From contig NZ_AYYR01000059.1 in the NCBI RefSeq assembly GCF_001435975.1, positions 1 to 48,184 of the forward strand: a DNA stretch of 48,184 nucleotides, written 5' to 3'. This DNA comes from Secundilactobacillus collinoides DSM 20515 = JCM 1123 (GTDB lineage: Bacteria > Bacillota > Bacilli > Lactobacillales > Lactobacillaceae). The notes beneath the pieces were generated by a model. It was not told the origin of the DNA, did no database searches, and worked only from the letters and a program-made list of their open reading frames with translations. Each line of letters starts with the position of its first letter. Within the stretch, counting starts at the first letter, position 1. Positions 31,826-39,406 of this stretch are shown piece after piece. Both the position numbers and the translations under genes were made by a program.

Positions 31826-31863
31826 TGACCCATCTAAACCCCTTGTGGGCTTTAGATGGGTCA
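31826..31863 (+). terminator. hairpin after the permease gene, weak T run
   Basis: A perfect 13-bp stem (TGACCCATCTAAA with its complement) and 12-base loop; no strong T run, so a terminator is possible but not certain. Confidence 0.45.
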
Positions 31864-31895
31864 GTTGTCTTATAAGCCACTCATTTTGTCACTTG

Positions 31896-32582
31896 CTACG
31901 CCACAATGGTCTCCAGCTGCAACAAATGATCAATTTCAAAAGTTGGTATCTCACCTGATTCATTCGGCTTTTTCAGCGGGTTAAACCACACCGAATCCAA
32001 ATCAAACCCGTTGGCGCCCTTAATATCAGATGTCAGAGAATCACCGATAACCAGCGTTTTACGCCTATCGAAAGCGACAATATTAGCGGCAACCTGTTCA
32101 AAAAATTTCAATTCAGGCTTCTGAGCACCGATGATTTCCGAGATGAACACCTGCTGAAAATACTGGGCAATGTTGGCTTCATCAAGCCGTTTTTGCTGGG
32201 TCGCTGCAACACCGTTCGTCACAATATATAAATCATGTTTCTGACTGAGATCCAACACAAGTTGCAGTGCTTCTGGTTCCAAATCATGCCCCTCCGCCAG
32301 GTGGTTGCGATAAACGGTTTCCGCCTGAGAAAAATCTACTTCCGGATGGCCAACGTGAACAAATAAATCATGAAATCGTTTGACCAGCATCTCTGGCCGC
32401 GTCAGTTGACCGACTTCAAATTTTCGCCAAAGTGATTCATTCAGTTCGTGATAATACTGATAAGTATCCGTGTCCAGCGGTAATTCTAAATCGCGAAACA
32501 GGTTGTTTAATGCTTGACGTTCCGCCGACTGAAAATCCAATAGTGTATCATCAACATCAAACAGTAGGGTTTGATAACTCAT
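31896..32582 (-). CDS. YjjG-type noncanonical pyrimidine nucleotidase (HAD)
   Basis: A 228-residue HAD phosphatase: motif I LFDVDDTLLDF at residues 7-17 with both Asp, motif II VTNG near 117-120, motif III Lys of QKPEL near 150 and motif IV VIGDSLTSDIKGA near 169-181. The YjjG/PynA group hydrolyses dUMP, dTMP and non-canonical nucleotides. ATG with TAGGAGG upstream. Single gene between a rightward permease and a rightward hypothetical. Confidence 0.9.
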   Translation of the reverse strand: MSYQTLLFDVDDTLLDFQSAERQALNNLFRDLELPLDTDTYQYYHELNESLWRKFEVGQLTRPEMLVKRFHDLFVHVGHPEVDFSQAETVYRNHLAEGHDLEPEALQLVLDLSQKHDLYIVTNGVAATQQKRLDEANIAQYFQQVFISEIIGAQKPELKFFEQVAANIVAFDRRKTLVIGDSLTSDIKGANGFDLDSVWFNPLKKPNESGEIPTFEIDHLLQLETIVA

Positions 32583-32958
32583 TGAACAGCCTCCTAGACT
32601 ATCATTTTATAGTTGTGCTCACATTTACTCTGTATAGAATCAAATGTTCTCCGACAAGAAGCTACGGGCCGCGAGACCAAGCAAAGTTTTTTTGTGGGAG
32701 TCAACTTCGTTCAGACCATTTTTTAAAATGATTAGCACTATTTTCTGAACTTTATTGGTATTCAACTACTAAATGTACGCTTTTTAACGTATCCTCGTCA
32801 AGCCAGTTTTCCTGCCAATTTTGACATTTCTATAATGGATGACTATTATGTTTGGGAAGTGTGTCTTTCCCCTTATGACACTTAACTACGTCATCATTAT
32901 GCCAGATTTTTTTAAAGCATTCACGAAACTAAATTCAGGATTGAAACGAGGGACTTTA

Positions 32959-33333
32959 ATGACAGAAACAGATAATCGTTTCTACCAGCCAAAAGATGCT
33001 AAGGACGCGCTGCGCTACATTGAGAGCCTGTTTAATCAGTACGTCCAGGCACCACTGACCATGGAACTCATTGCCTATCACCAAAAACTGGTCAAACAAA
33101 TTGAAGACGACGTTATTCCAACGGCTAAGGCAGCCCACCAAGATGTTCAGGTCAAAAATGCTGAACAAATGGTGGACGCCATGCATACTTGGCTGCGGAC
33201 ACGAATGAACGGTCAACCATACGCCGGTAAAATGCGCCACTTTAAGTTTGAAGCCGATAACGCACGAACCAAATATAAGCGTAAAGTGCTGAAGGGCAGA
33301 CGATCCGGCGGGCATCGTTCTGTTAGACACTAA
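32959..33333 (+). CDS. conserved-looking hypothetical with a basic tail
   Basis: A 124-residue soluble protein, mostly helical by pattern (DAKDALRYIESLFNQYV, MELIAYHQKLVKQIEDDV, NAEQMVDAMHTWLRTR), ending in a strongly basic tail (KYKRKVLKGRRSGGHRSVRH). I do not recognise it. The ATG at 32959 has ACGAGGGA 7 bp upstream; the frame is open to 32839 but the shorter start fits. A terminator follows the stop. The 376-bp gap upstream shows nothing beyond a TATAAT at 32831-32836 with a poor -35. Confidence 0.7.
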   Translation: MTETDNRFYQPKDAKDALRYIESLFNQYVQAPLTMELIAYHQKLVKQIEDDVIPTAKAAHQDVQVKNAEQMVDAMHTWLRTRMNGQPYAGKMRHFKFEADNARTKYKRKVLKGRRSGGHRSVRH

Positions 33334-33363
33334 CTGATTGGCCAAATAGGGTTTGAAATCATA

Positions 33364-33407
33364 AAAAGAGCGGCATCAACAAAGACAATCGTTGATGCCG
33401 CTCTTTT
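33364..33407. terminator. bidirectional terminator
   Basis: Perfect 17-bp stem (33364-33380 with 33391-33407) with T runs on both strands, between the hypothetical at 32959 and the convergent LysM gene. Confidence 0.85.
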
Positions 33408-33480
33408 ACGGTTTGAATCTTTCTAGGCAACAGAGTGGAAACGCGTTCCACAAGCCTATTTAAAAGATTTATTTAGTGGT

Positions 33481-34116
33481 TTAGTACCAGCCGTTTGCTT
33501 CCCAGAAAGCCTTGGCTGCTGTCCATGAACCGTAACGTGAAGAAACGTATTCGTTGGCAACCTTTTCCTGGTTAGCTGCTGAGTAATCACCATTCAAGTA
33601 TGATGAACTTAATTGGTACTTCCCGATGTATGAACCGTTCGTTGCAGAGTATGAACCGCCAGATTCCTTGTTAGCGATCCAAGCCTTAGCTGCTGCATTT
33701 GAACTGCTTGAAGAACTCGTTGATGACGTCGTTGAGCTGCTTGAAGTGGTGGTGCTTGGAGTGTAGCTGCTGGTTGATGAAGTTGAACCGGTCGTTGAAC
33801 CAGTACCAGTAGTAGACTGTGAGTTACTGTAGTTAGCTGAGCTATTTACAGTAGCTGATTGTGAACTGTAGGCAGTTGATGATGTCGTTGAATTAGGAAT
33901 CGTCAACACTTCGCCGACATAGATCATGTGGTTTGAAATGCTGTTGGCATTTTCAATGGCGTTGATTGTTGAGTTGTTGTCCTTAGCAATCTGCCAAACA
34001 GAATCACCGGACTTAACAGTAACCCGTGTATCAGCGCTTGCTGTGGTTGCGTTAAACCCAAGCCCTGCTGCGAAAATTGCCGTTGCACCTAGTGTTGCCA
34101 GTAATAATTTTTTCAT
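33481..34116 (-). CDS. secreted LysM protein with Apf/transglycosylase-like C-terminus
   Basis: A 211-residue secreted wall protein. Signal peptide of about 28 residues (cut near TASAD), then one LysM domain (about 31-74: VTVKSGDSVWQIAKDNN and EVLTIP), a Ser/Thr-rich low-complexity linker of about 70 residues, and a C-terminal domain of about 70 residues (KAWIANKESGGSYSAT to EANGWY) typical of aggregation-promoting factors and related resuscitation-factor/transglycosylase proteins: Glu in NKESGG is the presumed catalytic acid. Function: wall binding and peptidoglycan remodelling. ATG with AAAGGAG upstream. Monocistronic. Confidence 0.9.
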   Translation of the reverse strand: MKKLLLATLGATAIFAAGLGFNATTASADTRVTVKSGDSVWQIAKDNNSTINAIENANSISNHMIYVGEVLTIPNSTTSSTAYSSQSATVNSSANYSNSQSTTGTGSTTGSTSSTSSYTPSTTTSSSSTTSSTSSSSSSNAAAKAWIANKESGGSYSATNGSYIGKYQLSSSYLNGDYSAANQEKVANEYVSSRYGSWTAAKAFWEANGWY

Positions 34117-34227
34117 GTAAGTTGAAACTCCTTTTTGTTTAATTGATGATGCTTATATTACAGACCCAACGTTACAGGCAAATATGTATGGTATTACAGT
34201 TCAACCGCAACCATTTCAAGAAATCTT

Positions 34228-34247
34228 CAATTTGTCACAATCTGTCA
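34228..34247. repeat. tandem 10-bp repeat upstream of the LysM gene
   Basis: CAATTTGTCA and CAATCTGTCA, back to back, 112-131 bp upstream of the LysM start. A possible two-site regulator target. The rest of 34117-34635 is A/T-rich with only the hairpin at 34472-34504. Confidence 0.35.
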
Positions 34248-34471
34248 TATTTGAAAGCCGTAAAATAAAAATAAATCGCTTTATTTATCAAAGCAACGCG
34301 GTTTTCTCTTATATTTCATAAAATTAAGGATTTGATTAGATTTACATCCGCTTTCAGATCCTTATTTAGGATACATTTTCCCAAATAATGTTGGCTTATT
34401 CCTAGGCTAACGCTATTTTAAGCACCTAATCAGATTCTCACTATTATGTTATTAGCATTTATCAATTAAAA

Positions 34472-34504
34472 AAAGCACCAGCAAAATATGAATGCCTGTG
34501 CTTT
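34472..34504 (-). terminator. terminator of the GNAT/MazG operon
   Basis: AAAGCAC/GTGCTTT stem with additional GC/GC pairing and a run of seven T on the minus strand. It lies about 130 bp beyond the acetyltransferase stop. Confidence 0.65.
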
Positions 34505-34635
34505 AAGATGGTGCACCAGTTGCCTTAAACGAACCTAAAAATGCCGGGTCTGTCGCATAAAATGAACCCGATACAAGCGTTTGTTCAAGTTTTTTTCTTC
34601 TATAAATAGGCTGATCTATTTCGGTGATACGGAAC

Positions 34636-35109
34636 TCATAATGTTTTTTCTAAATACAGTGTCCCTTCAACGGGATTAAACCGATACGCGTCAATCTGAC
34701 GAAATCCGAGCGCCTTATAAAGTCTCTGTGCACCCTTCATTGTTGGCAGCGTGTCTAGTCGGATGCTGCGGTAACCAAGGTCAGTCGCCTTGGTAATGAT
34801 GCGTGCCGCTAATTGAGCGCCGAGTCCTAAATGACGAAATTCAGGGTCAACGTAAAGGCGTTTTAACTCGGCAACCCCCTCACTAAATTCGTGAACGGCG
34901 ACAACCCCTGCTGGTTGTCCATCGACTTCCGCAATGATCAATGCCCCCTTTGGCGCATTATATTCCTTATCAAGCGTCTCGATTTCTTTTTGAAAATCTT
35001 GAAAACCCAAGTCAATACCAAGTGATTTTGAATAAGCAAGGATCAACGCTGTAGCCGTTTTAAAATCAGTTGCCGTCTTGGCTTGTATGTACGTCATCTT
35101 TTTGGTCAT
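34636..35109 (-). CDS. GNAT-family N-acetyltransferase
   Basis: A 157-residue GNAT enzyme: acetyl-CoA loop RHLGLGAQLA (Q/RxxGxG/A type) near residue 90-99 following the beta-strand ELKRLYVDPEF, and the C-terminal RLYKALGFRQID near 130. Substrate unknown (small molecule or protein N-terminus). ATG with GAAAGGG upstream, located inside the end of the MazG-like gene, 3 bp after its stop, so both are co-transcribed. Confidence 0.88.
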   Translation of the reverse strand: MTKKMTYIQAKTATDFKTATALILAYSKSLGIDLGFQDFQKEIETLDKEYNAPKGALIIAEVDGQPAGVVAVHEFSEGVAELKRLYVDPEFRHLGLGAQLAARIITKATDLGYRSIRLDTLPTMKGAQRLYKALGFRQIDAYRFNPVEGTLYLEKTL

Positions 35110-35112
35110 GGG

Positions 35113-35427
35113 CTACCCTTTCTTCGATGCGCTTGGATCCTGTTTGCGCAACCACTTTTCTGTTTTGGTTGTCAGCAGTGTTTCTAATTCAGCATCGCTA
35201 GTGTCTAACTTATGAAGAATTGCCAGTGTGACCAGTAAAACGTCAGCGAGTTCCTCTTTCGTATTGGCGGTCGTCAGTTGCTTATATCCGCTTCCAGATG
35301 CATTTTGACTTGATAGATATGCCTGGCTTGACTCGCCTACTTCTTCCATTAACTTGAGAAATTGTTGCGAAACCGTTTTTGGCTCCTGCTCAGCCGCTAA
35401 CCGAATCTGGTTCATTAAATCAATCAT
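35113..35427 (-). CDS. MazG-like nucleotide pyrophosphohydrolase
   Basis: A 104-residue single-domain all-alpha NTP pyrophosphohydrolase of the MazG/MazG-like type: EEVGESS near residues 28-34 and KEELADVLLV near 58-67 give the Glu/Asp metal ligands of the family (EExxE and ExxD). Such small enzymes hydrolyse aberrant NTPs. ATG with GGAGG 7 bp upstream. First gene of a two-gene unit with the GNAT. Confidence 0.82.
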   Translation of the reverse strand: MIDLMNQIRLAAEQEPKTVSQQFLKLMEEVGESSQAYLSSQNASGSGYKQLTTANTKEELADVLLVTLAILHKLDTSDAELETLLTTKTEKWLRKQDPSASKKG

Positions 35428-35598
35428 CCCATTACCTCCAGTATTTATACTTACTATACCATGCTGGATAATGAAAAATACTTCCTGTCAGATATTCACG
35501 GATTTAACTGGTTTTGTTTTAATCATAGGCGTTGTGATTAGAACCATTCTATGGTACGCTTTGAGCATATTGAGGGGTTTCACTAGGGAGGAACTATC

Positions 35599-36264
35599 AT
35601 GAACAACCATCGTTTGATTAAGGGAACAGCCATCATCTTGGCCATTGTCGGTTTCGGTTCGATCGCACTGTACCATCCGGCAACAGTACACGCCTCATCT
35701 GTCTTTACCAAGACCGATGTTAAAGGTCCAACTGGTTATTATAAAAGCGCCAAAGCTGGGTTTGCCTTTCACTGGAAAAATATTAAAACGAGTTCGGGGA
35801 CTGCTCGGGTCATCATTATGGGCGACTTCAAAGCACCACAAGTTGCCGTAATGATGCCGACAAAGAATACGATCACGAACAACCGGACAAAATTCACCGC
35901 CAATTTCCGAACAGTTTCTAGTACCGGTAAGGTCGGATCAAAGAATTACAAACTTTATCTCTATAAAAAAAGCAGCACAAAATATACCGCAAAGTTAACC
36001 GGCTACCGTGATGGTCGTGCTGTGAGCATCAAAGGCACAACTTACACGTTCACCAGAACAACCAAGAACCCTGCGACAAGTTATGCATCGACCTACACAA
36101 AACCGATTGTCACGAAACTATTCACAACAGCCGCCAACACTGAGGCTAAGAGCCAAAACGAGGATATTACTAACGCTTCCTATAAGGCGGCGCTGAAAAA
36201 GGCAGCTGCTAGTTACGCAACTAAGACTGCTAAACAAGTCGTGACTGCATTTAATGCGAATTAG
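35599..36264 (+). CDS. secreted protein, unknown
   Basis: A 221-residue exported protein: hydrophobic signal with cleavage near VHASS (residue about 33), no lipobox, no LPXTG. The mature part is Lys/Thr/Ser-rich and strand-like, with regular repeats of a YxxK... KYTAKLTGYRDGR pattern, and ends in a helical ASYKAALKKAAASYATKTAKQ segment. I do not recognise the family; similar lysine-rich exported proteins are common in lactobacilli. ATG with GGGAGG upstream; promoter candidate TTGTGA-17-TACGCT at 35532-35560. A terminator follows. Confidence 0.72.
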   Translation: MNNHRLIKGTAIILAIVGFGSIALYHPATVHASSVFTKTDVKGPTGYYKSAKAGFAFHWKNIKTSSGTARVIIMGDFKAPQVAVMMPTKNTITNNRTKFTANFRTVSSTGKVGSKNYKLYLYKKSSTKYTAKLTGYRDGRAVSIKGTTYTFTRTTKNPATSYASTYTKPIVTKLFTTAANTEAKSQNEDITNASYKAALKKAAASYATKTAKQVVTAFNAN

Positions 36265-36267
36265 CTT

Positions 36268-36294
36268 AAAACGTCCAGTGATGGGCGTTTTTTT
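36268..36294 (+). terminator. terminator of the secreted protein gene
   Basis: AAACG and CC pair with GG and CGTTT across a 6-base loop, then TTTTTTT. The gap to 36566 holds a TATAAT at 36450-36455 but no good -35; nothing else seen. Confidence 0.7.
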
Positions 36295-36566
36295 GACCAA
36301 GTGATTTTGATTGCGGTGTATTTGAAACAAAATAAATCCGCATATATGCCTAATTGCAACACAAACGTCTTTAGTGTCTTGTATCTTAAATTTGCGTAAA
36401 ATTATGTCCAAACTTAACCATTGCGCTAGTCAAGCATTCAAATGAGTCTTATAATGGTAGTTGGGAATGGTTATAGGTTAACTACTGTCTGTTACTGCAG
36501 TCGACGGTGTTTTACGCCCTAAAATATCGTTACTGCTGGCGTTCATTAGCCTAAGGAGTGAACATT

Positions 36567-37046
36567 TTGAGTCAAAGAATGATCGATATGTCCGGTCACC
36601 GGATCGGACGTTTGGTCGTGATCAAACGAGCTGGTAAGTTGAGTAACGGTAACATCACCTGGTTTTGCCAGTGTGACTGCGGCAATCAATGTGTCGTAGA
36701 TGGCCACTTGTTACGCACCGGGCGCACCCTCAGCTGTGGGTGCATCCGTAAGCAGCGTTCCCGGGAACTCATTCGCAACAATCCCAAAACAAGACAATAT
36801 ATTGGGAACTGGAAACCGTTAGAAAAGACTTGGCATCCCCGCGCCACCGATCGTCGCAAGAATAACAGCAGCGGCATCACTGGCGTCAGCTATGACCAAA
36901 AGCAACACCGCTGGATTGCCCGGCTTTATTTCAAGGGTCGGTATGTCTTAAACAAAACCTTCGACAATAAGGCTAACGCTGTCGAAGCTCGTCGCCAAGC
37001 GGAGTTACGCTTTTTAACCCTTCAAGAAAAAAATGAGCAACTCTAG
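36567..37046 (+). CDS. AP2-domain DNA-binding protein with Cys-rich N-terminus (phage/HNH-like)
   Basis: A 159-residue protein of two parts. Residues about 5-70 carry the RLVVIKRAGK start and a zinc-ribbon-like cysteine set (CQCDCGNQC and LSCGCIRKQ), as found at the N-terminus of many phage proteins. Residues about 100-150 match a bacterial AP2/integrase-like DNA-binding domain (GITGVSYDQKQHRWIARLYF and GRYVLNKTF). In phages AP2 domains are often fused to HNH endonucleases; no HNH is present here. TTG start with AAGGAG 8 bp upstream. Alone on the chromosome, with a terminator. Possible remnant or solo regulator of a mobile element. Confidence 0.83.
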   Translation: MSQRMIDMSGHRIGRLVVIKRAGKLSNGNITWFCQCDCGNQCVVDGHLLRTGRTLSCGCIRKQRSRELIRNNPKTRQYIGNWKPLEKTWHPRATDRRKNNSSGITGVSYDQKQHRWIARLYFKGRYVLNKTFDNKANAVEARRQAELRFLTLQEKNEQL

Positions 37047-37090
37047 GTAGAATGGGACAAAGAACGCTTTTGCCCCCAGCATATCAAGAA

Positions 37091-37134
37091 CCCCATCTAA
37101 AAATCCTTAAATTGGATTTTTAGATGGGGTTTTT
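37091..37134 (+). terminator. terminator after the AP2-domain gene
   Basis: A perfect 16-bp stem (37091-37106 with 37114-37129) and 7-base loop followed by TTTTT. Confidence 0.88.
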
Positions 37135-37291
37135 GATAGCAATAGAGCCGTGATAAGACCTGATTATCGCAGTGAAAGACTGTTTCAACGGCCATATGGT
37201 GTATCAATCTGCGACCTTAAAAATGCTGGCTTATCTCGTCTAAACGTGCAAAATCACTTTTTATTCCACGCGCTTTCCAGTACCTCAATCA

Positions 37292-37687
37292 TTAAGCGTC
37301 TTGAGTAATCGGCGCGAAGTTTAAGTAGCCGTCATGCTCTTCATGCACAAGTTCAACTTCTTCACCAGCCGCTTGACGCTCATGAACTCGGTGTTCGCCC
37401 CACTCTGCCATATCTACCAGAAGTTGGCGCAGCGTTCGGCCCTCTTCGGTCAACGCATATTCAACCTTCGGCGGCACCTGGGAATAAACTTTGCGACTAA
37501 TGATTTGGTCACTTTCAAGTTCGCGCAACTGTTGCGTCAACATCTTCGAAGTGATTTTCGGTAAATTACGTTTTAATTCGCCGGTTCGAATTGGACCATT
37601 GCCCAAATAACATAAGATCATCGGTTTCCACTTGCCACCGATGACTTCTAACGTGGCCTCAACACCGATTCGATAAATTTTTTTCAT
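37292..37687 (-). CDS. HxlR-family transcriptional regulator
   Basis: A 131-residue winged-helix regulator of the HxlR/YodB type: GVEATLEVIGGKWKPMILCYL (residues about 8-28), the recognition region LPKITSKMLTQQLRELES, and the wing EYALTEEGRTLRQLL. In redox-sensing members a Cys sits just before the Pro-Val-Glu of the first motif (CPVE); here the residue pair is Ile-Gly, so that thiol switch is missing, although Cys26 is nearby. Divergent from an Old Yellow Enzyme gene with a perfect palindrome between. ATG with AGGAGG upstream. Likely repressor of the enzyme and of itself. Confidence 0.9.
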   Translation of the reverse strand: MKKIYRIGVEATLEVIGGKWKPMILCYLGNGPIRTGELKRNLPKITSKMLTQQLRELESDQIISRKVYSQVPPKVEYALTEEGRTLRQLLVDMAEWGEHRVHERQAAGEEVELVHEEHDGYLNFAPITQDA

Positions 37688-37743
37688 TGCCGATAGCCTC
37701 CTGAATACTAAGGTGACACAATTGTTTCCTTTTGGGCACTATA

Positions 37744-37757
37744 GCACTAAATAGTGC
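37744..37757. promoter_or_regulatory. palindromic operator candidate for the HxlR regulator
   Basis: GCACTAAATAGTGC, a perfect 14-bp palindrome midway between the divergent genes; the flanking GCACTAT at 37737-37743 gives a second overlapping inverted repeat with ATAGTGC. Confidence 0.65.
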
Positions 37758-37761
37758 GTAC

Positions 37762-37789
37762 TTGTTTGTTGTTGCGTAGCCACTATACT
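37762..37789 (+). promoter_or_regulatory. promoter of the Old Yellow Enzyme gene
   Basis: -35 TTGTTT (37762-37767), 16-bp spacer, -10 TATACT (37784-37789), directly downstream of the palindrome. Confidence 0.6.
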
Positions 37790-37832
37790 AACACTTGCAT
37801 CAACAAAAATACAAGTCAGAGAGGTAATGACT

Positions 37833-39020
37833 ATGACAACGCATCAATTTCTTTCTCCATTTCAATTCAACAACGGCCTCACCCTTAAAAACCGTGTTGT
37901 AATGTCGCCGATGACCACCATGACCAGTTTCTATAACGGTATGGTGACCAGCGATGAACTCAACTACTATGCGGCGCGAGCTGCCGGTCCGGGACTTGTC
38001 ATTACTGCCGTGGCCAACGTTGCCGATTCCGGTAAAGGGTTTGAAGGCGAACTCTCTGTTGCCAATGATGACATGATTCCGGGCTTGACAGCACTCGCTC
38101 GGACGCTTCATCAGAATGGCACAAAGGCCGTTCTACAGATCTTTCATGCCGGGCGAAAATCAAACCACCATATTCTGCGGGGGGAACAGCCTGTCAGTGC
38201 CAGTGCCGTTGCTGCCGTCTACCCTGCCGATTCTGAAACACCCCGCGCCATGACAGAAGATGAGATTCAACAACTGGTTGTTGACTTTGGTGACGCCACT
38301 CGCCGTGCGATTATCGCTGGTTTTGACGGTGTTGAACTTCATGGTGCCAACACCTACCTGCTGCAACAATTTTTCTCCCCAAACTCAAACCAACGTACCG
38401 ATAACTGGGGTGGTTCACGCGACAAACGCATGGCCTTTCCCCTAGCCGTTATCAAATCAGTTCAAGCCACGATTGCGAAGTATGCTGACCACCCGTTTCT
38501 GCTGGGCTATCGCATTTCTCCTGAGGAAATTGAGAATCCAGGCATTCGTTTGGAAGATTCCCTGTACTTTGTCGATCAGATCAAAGATAAAGTAGATTAC
38601 ATCCACATGTCGATGGGAAATTACAAACGGACCTCCCTCAACGATAAGACGAATACGCAAACGTTGTTATCGCAGTTTGCGGCCCACACGAATGGCATCA
38701 TCCCATTGATCGGTATCGGGTCAGTCGAAACGCCAGCCGATGCTGATGCAGTACTCGCTGATGGTGGCACCTTAGTGGCTATTGGACGCGAATTTCTGCG
38801 GGAACCGCAATGGGTTCAAAAAGTAACTGCTGGTGACGAAGCGAGCCTGCGTTTTGAAATGAGTCCCAACGATATGGACGAGCTGGCCATTCCAAGTGTC
38901 ATGCAAACGTATTTGAAAACGTCCTTCCACGATGTCATGCACTTTAGTAATGACGCCGATAAAGCACAAGATTACCAAAACACAATGGCGCCGATGGAGG
39001 GTTTTGAAAAGAAACTTTAG
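37833..39020 (+). CDS. NADH:flavin oxidoreductase, Old Yellow Enzyme family
   Basis: A 395-residue FMN-dependent TIM-barrel oxidoreductase: NRVVMSPMTTMTS near residue 21-33, the GFDGVELHGANTYLLQQFFSP block near 162-182 (substrate His-Gly-Ala-Asn), RTDNWGGS near 189, and the phosphate loop GGTLVAIGREFLREP near 312-326. Catalyses NAD(P)H-dependent reduction of activated C=C bonds of electrophiles, so a detoxification role under the divergent HxlR repressor is plausible. Of the two close ATGs, 37833 has GAGG at the better distance (8 bp); 37827 is too close. Confidence 0.92.
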   Translation: MTTHQFLSPFQFNNGLTLKNRVVMSPMTTMTSFYNGMVTSDELNYYAARAAGPGLVITAVANVADSGKGFEGELSVANDDMIPGLTALARTLHQNGTKAVLQIFHAGRKSNHHILRGEQPVSASAVAAVYPADSETPRAMTEDEIQQLVVDFGDATRRAIIAGFDGVELHGANTYLLQQFFSPNSNQRTDNWGGSRDKRMAFPLAVIKSVQATIAKYADHPFLLGYRISPEEIENPGIRLEDSLYFVDQIKDKVDYIHMSMGNYKRTSLNDKTNTQTLLSQFAAHTNGIIPLIGIGSVETPADADAVLADGGTLVAIGREFLREPQWVQKVTAGDEASLRFEMSPNDMDELAIPSVMQTYLKTSFHDVMHFSNDADKAQDYQNTMAPMEGFEKKL

Positions 39021-39097
39021 GGTCTCGCGTTACTCAAGTTGGGTTTAAAACGCTTTTATTAACAATTATCGATGTGACCCAACAACGAAAGCGAAAG

Positions 39098-39130
39098 GCA
39101 TCCGCAAATGCACGTTTTTGCGGATGCTTC
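39098..39130 (+). terminator. terminator of the Old Yellow Enzyme gene
   Basis: GCATCCGCAAA (39098-39108) pairs with TTTGCGGATGC (39117-39127); the T run after it is broken (TTCTTTAAT). The stretch 39131-39297 shows nothing. Confidence 0.65.
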
Positions 39131-39297
39131 TTTAATACATAAAAAAAGTTTCCGCTTATCATTCAAGATAAGGGTCACCAAAACCACGTTTCAAAAAACA
39201 CTTAACAATCACAAATGGAACCGGATACCGTAATTTTATTCCACCTCAATTTCAATCCTTTTTGCCGTCTTTCAGCCTATGACACCATCACGCTTTC

Positions 39298-39326
39298 TTG
39301 TATTTCTAAAAATTCCCCTCTATAAT
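39298..39326 (+). promoter_or_regulatory. promoter of the ClC gene
   Basis: -35 TTGTAT (39298-39303), 17-bp spacer, consensus -10 TATAAT (39321-39326); leader of about 75 bases. Confidence 0.7.
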
Positions 39327-39406
39327 ATGATATCAGCGTATAAATTTAAAGAATGTGGTGTACTTTGGCGATTACCCAGAGATCAGCACCAAAGGATGTT
39401 TATGTA

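Noticed and set aside
33424-33460. Short palindrome GTGGAAACGCGTTCCAC near the LysM gene
   Set aside because: It resembles the outer ends of the palindromic element, but the arms and inner stem are absent, so I do not count it as a copy.
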